Source: Ruminococcus sp. (GTDB lineage Bacteria > Bacillota > Clostridia > Oscillospirales > Ruminococcaceae). From it: DNA of 64,000 bases. The stretch spans positions 62,001 through 126,000 of the forward strand of contig JAFZRF010000003.1 in the NCBI GenBank assembly GCA_017620025.1, read 5' to 3'. Positions 51,253 to 59,700 of this stretch are shown one piece after another (position 1 is the first letter of the stretch; every line of letters begins with the position of its first letter). The notes below the pieces were generated by a model. It made no database searches and was not told where the DNA came from. It saw nothing but the letters and a program-made list of their open reading frames with translations. A program made the translations under genes and the position numbers.

Positions 51253-53946
51253 TTACTGCTGGTATGATTCAGGCAGACTTGTAAGCACGCCTGCGTCCAT
51301 TTTCTGTATGGAGATAGCGTCCGAGCCGGTGATGCCGTCGCCTCTGTAGAATACGTCGGCATTGTTGAGTCCCTCGGGAGTGAGCGGGTACTTGGTCTGG
51401 TTTGCGATGTACTGGAGGATAGCAACTGCGTCGGCAACGTTTATCTTTCCGTCGCAGTTTGCATCGCCGTACATCACGTTGCCGTATGTGAGCTCATCTG
51501 TGGGAGCGTCCGTAGGAGGTTCTGTCGGCGGATCCGTAGGAGGATCGGTCGGTGCGTCTGTCGGAGGTGCGGTAGGCTCTTCCGTAGGCGGTTCCGTGGG
51601 AGGATCCGTCGGAGGCTCTGTAGGCGGCTCCGTCGGTGCGGGCTCGTCTGCCTTTACGAATACGGTGTAGTTGACAACATTGCCGGTCATTCCGTTGTTG
51701 CCGAGGAGAACGGTCTCGCCCTCTTTGAAGGTCTTCCTGTATGCAGCGAATACCACATCATTGCTGATCTGAGCCTCGTCGCCTGTCCTCTCCCATGACG
51801 AGAGCCATGAGGGAACGCTGCCGGCTTCCTCTTCACGCTTGTCAACGAGGACGTATACTGCGATATCCTCTCCGGCGGTGAACTGTGCGAGGTCACCCGA
51901 GCTGTTCTTGGAGTTGCAGGCGGGTCCTATGTACTCACAGCCGTCAACTGACTGCGGGAGTGAGGTGTAAGTGAAGTCTCTGTCGCCGTATACTGCGCCG
52001 CCGGTTGAATTGGATTCAGCGAGCTGCCAGCTTGAGCGGTTTGCTGAGTCAATGATCTGGAGATCCTTGACGTATCTGCCGTTTACAGGCTCCTGAGGAC
52101 CGCCGTTGAGTGCAACGGAAGGTCTTGCGGGAAGCTCATAGCCGGTGCCGAGGAAGAAGCTCGGATGAGGCGGCTGGTTGTAGCAGGACTGCTCACAGCC
52201 GGCCTGCATACGGTACTGCATATCGTGCATAAGGGTTGTTATGCGGACATCGGTCCTGTAGTCAGTGCAGCAGACACGAAGAGAATTGCCGTCTGACGAG
52301 GAAAGAACCAGCTCTTCACGCCAGTCACCGAAGATATCTGCAGTAAGACACGGAACAGACTTTGTACCGTTATTTGAAACACAGCCATCAGCTGAGAATA
52401 CTTTTTCGATCTTGCCGTTCTCGTTTATTCCTGTGATCTCTGTTCCGTCAAGCAGCTCACGCTCAAGATCACCGTCCCAGTAGATAAGGAAGTTCATAGC
52501 CGGAACGTCCATGCTGATCTGGTTGCCTTGGCTGTTCATAACTGTATAGGCCGGACGTGAGCCCCAGAACTCAGCGCCCCTGTTGCCTGCGAATACATTG
52601 TCGGCACAGCATCTGCCGGTATCCTTGTCGCCGTCCTTGTGGAAGATGATGCTGCCGTTCTTTGTATCGACGAGCGATACACCGTAGTTTCCGGATTCAT
52701 GGCATATCCACAGCTCCTGTCCCTCCCTGTCGGGATCGAGGTCGCCGAGGTGCATTGCGTCACCGTGTCCGGTCTTTGTGCACCAGAGGAGGGTTCCGTT
52801 GTCATCGATCATCGAAGCGCCCATGCAGATCTCCTGCTTGCCGTCGTTATCGACATCGGCTGTCATGATGTTGTGATTGCCGTTGCCGAAGGCGGGGTTG
52901 GAGCTATCGAATCCCGAGTCGAATATCCAGCGCTTTACGAGCTTGCCGTCACGGACATCAACAGCGGAGAGCGTGAGGCGGGTATAGTATCCTCTGCCGT
53001 ATACAGCGGAGGGATGAACGCCGTCAAGGTAAGCGATCGCGCCGTTGAATCGGTCAACACGGTTTCCGTACTTGTCTCCCCAGTCAGCAACATTTCCTCT
53101 TGATACAGGGAAGTCGATAGTATCAAGGGCCTTTCCGGTAGCACCTTCAAAGAGAGTGAGGTACTCAGGACCGGAGAGTACGTATCCGTCGCTGTTGATG
53201 TATACCTTGCTGCCGTCACCGATGGTCTGTCCTGTGCCGTCCTTGGTGCCGTCAGATGTACGGGTGATGAGCTCTGCCTTGCCGTCGCAGTCGAAATCTG
53301 CGACACACATCTGTGTATAATGCTGGCCTGCACGGATATTGCGTCCGAGATCGACACGCCAGAGCTGTCTGCCGTCGAGGGTGAGGCAGTCGATATACAC
53401 GTTGTCAGTAACACCGCCCTTGGAGTTGTCCTGCGAGTTGTCGGGATCCCACTTGAGGAAGATCTCGTACTGACCGTCGCCGTCAACATCACCGACAGCA
53501 CAGTCGTTCGGCATATAGTTGCCGGCAGGCTTTCTGAGAGGTATCTCAAAGTAGTTGGTTCCGGAGGTGAAGCTGCACACCTGAGAATTGATGACCTTGC
53601 CGTCACGGACAGTCTCGACCTTGTACAGGGAACCGGAAGTTCCGCCGTTATCCCAGTAGCTCGTCGCTTCATTGCCGGTGCTGGTATAGATGAGTTCGTT
53701 GTCACGATAGAGCCTGAACTCTGCTCCGTTGTCGTCGTTGGCGTTGTAGCGCCAGCTTACGAACATACCGTTGCCGGACTTTATGGCGTATATACCTCTG
53801 TCGAGGTATTCCATGATGGCGGTGCCGTTTCCGCCGTTGCCGTAAGCGGCATCGGCGATAACTCCTGCGCCGGTGCCTGTAGCTGAAGCGATGCCTACGG
53901 CGATAGACAATGCCGCCGCTGTCAGCCTTCTGGTTTTACTTTTCAT
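51253..53946 (-). CDS. Secreted PL11 rhamnogalacturonan lyase with dockerin
   Basis: 897 residues. Signal peptide ~1-33. The PL11 beta-propeller (~40-610) is recognised from its repeated calcium loops, such as VGDVDGDGQYEIFLKW, VADFDCDGKAELI and TADVDNDGKQEIC, and from MEYLDRGIYAIKSGNGMFVS. A ~130-residue accessory domain (~620-765; YVKDLQIIDSANRSSW, PSWLSSWERTG) of a kind seen on pectin-degrading enzymes follows. Then comes a Pro/Thr linker (~768-822) and a dockerin (~826-890). It cleaves the rhamnogalacturonan-I backbone of pectin. The regulator R2 is divergent from it. Confidence 0.92.
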   Translation of the reverse strand: MKSKTRRLTAAALSIAVGIASATGTGAGVIADAAYGNGGNGTAIMEYLDRGIYAIKSGNGMFVSWRYNANDDNGAEFRLYRDNELIYTSTGNEATSYWDNGGTSGSLYKVETVRDGKVINSQVCSFTSGTNYFEIPLRKPAGNYMPNDCAVGDVDGDGQYEIFLKWDPDNSQDNSKGGVTDNVYIDCLTLDGRQLWRVDLGRNIRAGQHYTQMCVADFDCDGKAELITRTSDGTKDGTGQTIGDGSKVYINSDGYVLSGPEYLTLFEGATGKALDTIDFPVSRGNVADWGDKYGNRVDRFNGAIAYLDGVHPSAVYGRGYYTRLTLSAVDVRDGKLVKRWIFDSGFDSSNPAFGNGNHNIMTADVDNDGKQEICMGASMIDDNGTLLWCTKTGHGDAMHLGDLDPDREGQELWICHESGNYGVSLVDTKNGSIIFHKDGDKDTGRCCADNVFAGNRGAEFWGSRPAYTVMNSQGNQISMDVPAMNFLIYWDGDLERELLDGTEITGINENGKIEKVFSADGCVSNNGTKSVPCLTADIFGDWREELVLSSSDGNSLRVCCTDYRTDVRITTLMHDMQYRMQAGCEQSCYNQPPHPSFFLGTGYELPARPSVALNGGPQEPVNGRYVKDLQIIDSANRSSWQLAESNSTGGAVYGDRDFTYTSLPQSVDGCEYIGPACNSKNSSGDLAQFTAGEDIAVYVLVDKREEEAGSVPSWLSSWERTGDEAQISNDVVFAAYRKTFKEGETVLLGNNGMTGNVVNYTVFVKADEPAPTEPPTEPPTDPPTEPPTEEPTAPPTDAPTDPPTDPPTEPPTDAPTDELTYGNVMYGDANCDGKINVADAVAILQYIANQTKYPLTPEGLNNADVFYRGDGITGSDAISIQKMDAGVLTSLPESYQQ
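51487..51645. repeat. Minisatellite coding the PL11 Pro/Thr linker
   Basis: Near-perfect 12-nt units of the GGAGGxTCxGTx type encode repeated PPTE/PPTD. Length change by slippage is expected and would alter only the linker. Confidence 0.75.
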
Positions 53947-54024
53947 AGGTAATTCCCCCTGTGAATGTATTATTTTCTTCTGACGGATACCGATATGAGG
54001 TGATCGTATCCAGTCTCTGATAAT

Positions 54025-54053
54025 ATTATATAGTATTATTCACAAATTTTCAA
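54025..54053 (-). promoter_or_regulatory. SigA promoter of the PL11 gene
   Basis: On the minus strand TTGAAA (54048-54053), 17-nt spacer, TATAAT (54025-54030). The ~75-nt leader has a GGATAC/GTATCC inverted repeat. Confidence 0.72.
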
Positions 54054-54117
54054 TGATTTATTGTATCTTTTTCAACTGATTTTTTTACACATTCGTGACA
54101 GCTGATGTAAAAAAGCG

Positions 54118-54146
54118 TTGAAAACCTCGTAGTTTTGTGATACAAT
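54118..54146 (+). promoter_or_regulatory. SigA promoter of regulator gene R2
   Basis: TTGAAA at 54118-54123, 17-nt spacer, TACAAT at 54141-54146 with TGA before it. Divergent from the PL11 promoter, with ~65 nt between the two -35 boxes. Confidence 0.7.
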
Positions 54147-54200
54147 AATACAGTAAGGGGTGAAAATGCCTCATCAGCGCTGTATGAAAGGAGGAGCACC

Positions 54201-56375
54201 ATGAAAAAACGACCGCTGATATGCGTGGTCGCAGCCGATTGCAGCAGGGACAGGACGTCATGCGGAACGGTGAACGGTATCATCCGTCAGGCTGAGGTCT
54301 GCGGCTGCGATGTCGCCGTGCTGACTTCGCTGTGTTCGTTTGCACCGCCCGGAAAATCTGGGCACCGTGAGCAGGAGAAACGGATATACGATCTTATCCT
54401 GTCTCCGGCGTTTGACGGATATATCTACTGCCGCTCGTCCTCGGAAATGGATCAGTCCCTGATAAGCAGCACGGAGGCTCTTCTCAGGAGCACGAACCGC
54501 TTTGTCATGGCGGCCGACGGCTCGGAGGGGGAGACCTTCGACTATACACGTTCCGATGATTCCGACAGTTTCAAGTCCATAGTGGATCATCTTATAGAAG
54601 TACACGGGTACAGGAGGATATTCTGTCTCACCGGACCGAAGGGGCAGTTCCAGTCGGAGGAGCGCCTGAAAGGCTATCTCCGCTCCATGCGTGAACACGG
54701 GCTGCCGTGCGTGCAGGAGAATTACAGCTACGGAGATTTCTGGAAAACGAGCCCGGCGGAGCTTGCGGGGCGTATACTCTCCGGAGAGCTTGAAAGGCCG
54801 GAGGCTGTGGCATGCGGGAATGATATAATGGCGTATACCCTGATCGAAGAGCTTGAAAGAGCCGGGATACGTGTGCCGGAGGATATAGCCGTGACAGGCT
54901 ATGACGGCATAGAGTACGGAGAGCGGCTCCATGTGATACTCACAGGCTACAGACGTGATACCTTCCGGCTCGGTGCGGACTGTATGCGCCGGCTGTACCG
55001 GTTCATCACAGGCCGTTCGGGCAGGAGAGTGGCAGGCCGCGGCAACGGCTTCATACAGGGGACTTCCTGCGGCTGTTCACGCTGCTGCGGTATAAACGGA
55101 AAGCAGCTCAGGCAGGAAAGAGTGAGCAGGCGCTTCAGTGCGGAGATGAAGAGCTCCGATATGCTCTACAGCCTTATCGCTGCGGAGGACAGGGACGATC
55201 TTTTCAGACGCACCGACAACTATACTTATCTTATCTACCGCATGAGGCATCTCGGGATATTCCTGACGGAAGCCTGCCTTGAGGGCGGAGAGCTTACGTT
55301 CGGATGTGATACAATGCTTTATCCGGCTTACCGCAAGGATGCTGGCAGACCGGCAGTCACGGGCGGCGGATACTTTCCGGCATACGATATCAGCTGTATG
55401 TTCAGCCCCGGTACCGGAAAGCCGGCCGCATACTACATAAGCCCTCTGCACATCGGGGACAGATTCTTCGGCGTTGCTGCGCTTTCCTTCGGCAAGGAGC
55501 AGTACGGCTTCGATGACTGCTACAGGCAGTTTGTCAGCAGTCTTTCGCTGGCTCTGGACCGTATCATGCTGCGAGAGAGAAAGAGCGGAACAGAGGTACA
55601 GAGCCATACAGACAGCTTCACCGGTCTCCCTGATGCAGGCAGTCTTGCCGGATATATTCGCAGCCTTGAAACGGGAAAGCAGTACATTATGGTCTGCTGT
55701 GAGGCCGGTGACCTGCATCAGCTTTATGAAAAATACGGCGGCAGCAGGACGGCCTCCATGATACGTGACCTTGCAGAGCGCATCTCGCAGAATCTGCGGG
55801 AGGAGGAGTTCTGCTGTGCGTTCACAGCGGGCAGCTTCGGGATAGTGCTTGAAAGCGGGCTGCGTGCGGCAGAGCTGTTCGAGGAGCTTCGCAGGACTGC
55901 GCCGGCATCGCAGTCTGCGCCCTTGGGCTTTACCTTCGGGGAGTATGCCTTTTATCCGGAGAGCGTTTCCGGCGGGGACGGGATATGGGATATCATAGGC
56001 GCAGCGGCAGCCGCTCCGGCAAGGACGTACCGTTTCCGCAATACCGGCACCCGTGCCCTCTATGAGCGGCTTTCGGAGCTCAGGAGCGAAATGGAGAGAT
56101 ATCCGGAAAGACAGTGGAACACGGAGGATATATGCGCCTCCCTCAGAATCAGCAAGAGCACCCTGCAGAAGAACTACCGCTCATACTTCGGACGCACCGT
56201 CATCGACGAGCTGATAGATTTCCGCATGGAGAGGGCAAAGCGCCTCCTTCGGGAGACAGAGCTCTCCGTAGCGGAGATAGCGGCACAGTGCGGCTACAGT
56301 ACAGACAGCTACTTCATGAAGCAGTTCAAGAAGAGCTTTTCTGTAACGCCTACGGAGTACAGAAATACCAAATGA
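54201..56375 (+). CDS. Multidomain regulator R2: LacI-type sensor, GAF-like, decayed GGDEF, AraC HTH
   Basis: 724 residues, cytoplasmic, same architecture as R1. The sensor (~5-285) contains VIEVHGYRRIFCLTGPKGQ-like LacI-fold blocks (IVDHLIEVHGYRRIFCLTG) and IAVTGYDGIEYG. TSCGC follows the sensor, as in R1. The GGDEF-like domain begins DSFTGLPDAGSL, but TAGSF stands where GGDEF should be. The C-terminal AraC HTH includes ICASLRISKSTLQKNYRSYF and VAEIAAQCGYSTDSYFMKQF. Divergent from PL11, so it is the best candidate for its regulator. GAAAGGAGG precedes the ATG. Confidence 0.85.
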   Translation: MKKRPLICVVAADCSRDRTSCGTVNGIIRQAEVCGCDVAVLTSLCSFAPPGKSGHREQEKRIYDLILSPAFDGYIYCRSSSEMDQSLISSTEALLRSTNRFVMAADGSEGETFDYTRSDDSDSFKSIVDHLIEVHGYRRIFCLTGPKGQFQSEERLKGYLRSMREHGLPCVQENYSYGDFWKTSPAELAGRILSGELERPEAVACGNDIMAYTLIEELERAGIRVPEDIAVTGYDGIEYGERLHVILTGYRRDTFRLGADCMRRLYRFITGRSGRRVAGRGNGFIQGTSCGCSRCCGINGKQLRQERVSRRFSAEMKSSDMLYSLIAAEDRDDLFRRTDNYTYLIYRMRHLGIFLTEACLEGGELTFGCDTMLYPAYRKDAGRPAVTGGGYFPAYDISCMFSPGTGKPAAYYISPLHIGDRFFGVAALSFGKEQYGFDDCYRQFVSSLSLALDRIMLRERKSGTEVQSHTDSFTGLPDAGSLAGYIRSLETGKQYIMVCCEAGDLHQLYEKYGGSRTASMIRDLAERISQNLREEEFCCAFTAGSFGIVLESGLRAAELFEELRRTAPASQSAPLGFTFGEYAFYPESVSGGDGIWDIIGAAAAAPARTYRFRNTGTRALYERLSELRSEMERYPERQWNTEDICASLRISKSTLQKNYRSYFGRTVIDELIDFRMERAKRLLRETELSVAEIAAQCGYSTDSYFMKQFKKSFSVTPTEYRNTK

Positions 56376-56376
56376 A

Positions 56377-56405
56377 TTGACATAAACCTGTCGGAATGAT
56401 ATAAT
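56377..56405 (+). promoter_or_regulatory. SigA promoter of the M16C protease gene
   Basis: TTGACA at 56377-56382, 17-nt spacer, TATAAT at 56400-56405 with TGA before it; begins right after the R2 stop. Full consensus. Confidence 0.82.
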
Positions 56406-56462
56406 AAATAAGTAACGCTGTCCTTGGGACGGCACAAGTATAACTCAGGAGGAATCTATAAC

Positions 56463-59324
56463 ATGGATCTGAATACAGGCACTACAATATGCGGTTTTAC
56501 CGTTACGAGGATAAGAGAACTGCCGAACGGAGAGGGCAGGTTCGTCGAGATGCTCCATAAGGAGTCCGGCGCACAGCTCTGCTGGGCAGACAACGGCATC
56601 AACAACAAGCTCTTTTCAGTAGCTTTCAGGACTCTTCCCTCTGACGATACCGGAGTTTTCCATATACTCGAGCACAGCGTGCTCTGCGGTTCGGCGAAGT
56701 ACCCCGTAAAGGAGCCCTTCCTCGACCTTATGAAGAGCAGCGTCAATACCTTCCTCAATGCGATGACCTACGATGACAAGACTCTCTACCCGATATCGAG
56801 CCGCAGTGAGCAGGATTATCTCAACCTCACAAGCGTATATCTCGATGCTGTATTCGCTCCGAGGATAGTCTCAGCGAAGAACATCTTCATGCAGGAGGGC
56901 TGGCACATAGAGAACGATGAGAACGGTGCTCCTTTGTATAAGGGTGTTGTGTTCAACGAGATGAAGGGCGTGTTTGCCGACGTTGACGACCTTGCGGAGA
57001 CAGAGCTCCACAGGCTGATGTTCCCTGATACCTCTTACCGTTTCGTATCAGGCGGCGACCCGAAGTACATACCCGACCTGACCTATGAGAAGTTCTGCGA
57101 TACCTGGAGACGCTTCTACCACCCCTCGAATGCGATATTCTACCTTGACGGCGCAGTGCCGCTCGAGAAGACACTCGATATGATAAACGGCTATATCACG
57201 GGCTACGGCGAGAGACCTGAGATACCCGAATTCAGCTATCAGGAGCCTGTATCACGCAGCAGCACCGTAAGATACGCAGTCGGCGAAGACGAGGATATCA
57301 CCGAGCGCACAAATCTTGTGCTCGGCAGGATAAGCGGCAGATTCAGCGACAGGCTGACTGCTCTTGCCTCCGATGTGCTGGCTGATTACCTCACCTCTAC
57401 CAACGAATCTCCCCTTACTAAGGCACTTCTTGATGCCGGCATCGGACAGGAGACAGTAGCTTCCTCAACTCTCGGCATACTTCAGAGCTATTTCACCGTA
57501 CTGGTAAGGAATATGCGTGAGGAGGATACAGAGAAGGCGAAGGAGCTTATCTTCTCCACCGTTGATAAGATCATCGGGGAAGGACTTGACAAGGAAAGCC
57601 TTCTTGCCTATATAAGCCGCATGGAGTTTGATTTCCGTCTTGTATACGAGCCGAGCGGTCTCCAGCGCTGCAACAGGGTGCTTGACAGCCTTCTCTACGG
57701 CGGCGATCCGCTTCTATATATCGATATGGCTGAGGTATTCGTTCAGCTGCGTGAGATGGTGAATAACGGCGGCTTTGAAGAGCTTCTCCGCAGTCTGTTC
57801 AGCCGTGACGGTCTCTGCACTCTGGTCATGGTGCCCGATAAGGAACAGGGACGCCGTGATGCAGATGACGAGAAGAACAGACTTGCAGCTCGTACAGGTG
57901 CTATGACCGAAGAAGAGCTCCGCACTCTTGAGGAGGAGCACCGCAGACTTCTCAGCTGGCAGGAGACTCCCGACAGCGATGAGGCAAGAAGCACTCTGCC
58001 GGTACTCTCCCTGAGCGAGATCTCTGCCGAGCCCGAGCGTGTTGACACAGAGGTACTTCACAGCGGCGATACCGAGGTAGTACACTTTACCGTTCCGTGC
58101 AGCGGCATTACTCATTTCAGCCTTTACTTCGACCTCGGACAGCTCCCGCCGCAGACTCTCTCCCACGTAAAGTTGCTCCCGCTGCTTCTTGCCGATCTTC
58201 CTACGAAGAAGCACAGCCTGCCGGAGCTTCAGAAGCTTATAAAGATGCATATCGGTTCGCTGAGCTTCCCCGTGTCGGTATACTCAAAGAAGGATGACCT
58301 CGGACACTGCCGTCCGGTACTCTCCGTCAGCTGCAGTGTACTTGACAGCGAGATCGAAAAGGCAATAGAGATAATCCGTGAGATACTCACTGAGACCGAT
58401 TTCTCGCGCACTGATCTTATAAAGAACCTCCTTCTCCAGAAGCAGGAGGACGACCGTCAGAGACTTATCGTTGCAGGTCATTCCATCGGCTTCATTGCAA
58501 CGCTCTCGCACTACTCCGCCGCCACTGCCGCAAACGAGCAGATTGACGGCATAACCATGATGAAGGAGACACGCCGCATAGCAGAGAATTTTGATGAGCT
58601 TTCCGGCGAGTTCTGCACGGAGCTCACATCCGTACTCAACGAGGCAGTATGCATGAAGCGTCTCAGAGTTGCAGTAACTTCCGACAACTACAGGGATATC
58701 GTGCCGCTTCTCGGCTTCCCCGAGGGCAGTGCAGTTGATCCCGAGGCGGTATATACCTCCTCTCTGCCCGAGCGTATGGGAGTGTCTGTGCCCTCCGGCG
58801 TATCCTATGCTGTACAGAGCTGCTTCCTGCCTGAGGTCAGGGGGGCGATGCTTATCGCAGCACAGATCATGAGCCTTGACTGCCTGTGGAATACCGTCCG
58901 TGTACAGGGCGGCGCATACGGCAGTGGCATGAAGGCAACTATCAGCGGATCTCTTTCCTGCTATTCCTACCGTGATCCCTCTCCGGCACGTACTCTCGGC
59001 ATTTACGGCGAGCTTGCCGATGCGCTTGAGGAATGGTGCAGCAGCGGCGAGGATCTTGACAAGTATATCATATCCTCCGTTGCAGCCCTTGATCCCCTTG
59101 TATCTCCTCAGAAGGTGATACAGCGCGAGATGCCGAACCGTTTCTACGGCATGACCTTTGAGGATAAGGTGAAGCTTCGCCAGGATATGCTGTCCGTTAC
59201 AAGAGAAAGTCTCCTTGCACTCTGCGACGACCTCAGAAGGTTCGGCAGGGAGGGCAGCGTCTGCGTGACAGGCGGCCCCGATGCCATAGCCTCAGTGGGA
59301 GATCTTGAGACTGTATCGGTATAA
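56463..59324 (+). CDS. M16C zinc metallopeptidase (presequence-protease/Hyp family)
   Basis: 953 residues, no signal peptide. The inverted zinc motif HxxEH is present as HILEH (His67, Glu70, His71) within GVFHILEHSVLCGS, and the third ligand lies in VVFNEMKGVFAD. Four M16 half-domains are expected over ~950 residues; the M16C associated domain covers ~470-720. The family degrades short peptides, as PreP does in organelles. ATG at 56463 follows CAGGAGGAAT. Monocistronic. Confidence 0.93.
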   Translation: MDLNTGTTICGFTVTRIRELPNGEGRFVEMLHKESGAQLCWADNGINNKLFSVAFRTLPSDDTGVFHILEHSVLCGSAKYPVKEPFLDLMKSSVNTFLNAMTYDDKTLYPISSRSEQDYLNLTSVYLDAVFAPRIVSAKNIFMQEGWHIENDENGAPLYKGVVFNEMKGVFADVDDLAETELHRLMFPDTSYRFVSGGDPKYIPDLTYEKFCDTWRRFYHPSNAIFYLDGAVPLEKTLDMINGYITGYGERPEIPEFSYQEPVSRSSTVRYAVGEDEDITERTNLVLGRISGRFSDRLTALASDVLADYLTSTNESPLTKALLDAGIGQETVASSTLGILQSYFTVLVRNMREEDTEKAKELIFSTVDKIIGEGLDKESLLAYISRMEFDFRLVYEPSGLQRCNRVLDSLLYGGDPLLYIDMAEVFVQLREMVNNGGFEELLRSLFSRDGLCTLVMVPDKEQGRRDADDEKNRLAARTGAMTEEELRTLEEEHRRLLSWQETPDSDEARSTLPVLSLSEISAEPERVDTEVLHSGDTEVVHFTVPCSGITHFSLYFDLGQLPPQTLSHVKLLPLLLADLPTKKHSLPELQKLIKMHIGSLSFPVSVYSKKDDLGHCRPVLSVSCSVLDSEIEKAIEIIREILTETDFSRTDLIKNLLLQKQEDDRQRLIVAGHSIGFIATLSHYSAATAANEQIDGITMMKETRRIAENFDELSGEFCTELTSVLNEAVCMKRLRVAVTSDNYRDIVPLLGFPEGSAVDPEAVYTSSLPERMGVSVPSGVSYAVQSCFLPEVRGAMLIAAQIMSLDCLWNTVRVQGGAYGSGMKATISGSLSCYSYRDPSPARTLGIYGELADALEEWCSSGEDLDKYIISSVAALDPLVSPQKVIQREMPNRFYGMTFEDKVKLRQDMLSVTRESLLALCDDLRRFGREGSVCVTGGPDAIASVGDLETVSV

Positions 59325-59600
59325 CAGAAAATAGAATAAATCTACAGCCGCAGTGCTTCCGACAGCTTTCCGGAGGTGCTGCGGCTTAATATTTGTGTGC
59401 TTAAATACTGCTTGTTTTATCATTGAAAGCGAAATTGTAATATCTTAAATTACCGGATGTATGTAATTTGTACGCTTTAGAAGTTAAAGAATTTATCGCG
59501 CAAGTTACTATAAATAGTAGAAAATGCTAAAAAAATGTCACAAATGATATATTTTTGATCAGATTTCTGCATTTTATCCACTAAATATTTATTTTACAGG
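59325..59600 (+). other. Gap after the M16C gene, with terminator-like hairpin
   Basis: GCCGCAG/CTGCGGC (59347-59353 with 59379-59385) with an imperfect inner stem, then TTAATATTT, probably ends the protease gene. The rest is AT-rich and shows nothing recognisable. Confidence 0.6.
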
Positions 59601-59629
59601 TTGATATCAATTCATATTTTATTTATAAT
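59601..59629 (+). promoter_or_regulatory. Possible SigA promoter of the CE1 gene
   Basis: TTGATA at 59601-59606, 17-nt spacer, TATAAT at 59624-59629. The region is so AT-rich that other choices exist. Confidence 0.55.
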
Positions 59630-59700
59630 AAAGATGTACTTAATACGGCCATATAAAATAAATAGTATTGTACAACTTTCCGAAAAGGAGCGTGTAAAAA

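Noticed and set aside
51487..51645. Tandem 12-nt repeats considered as a CRISPR-like array
   Set aside because: No spacers; the units are in frame and encode the Pro/Thr linker of the PL11 enzyme.
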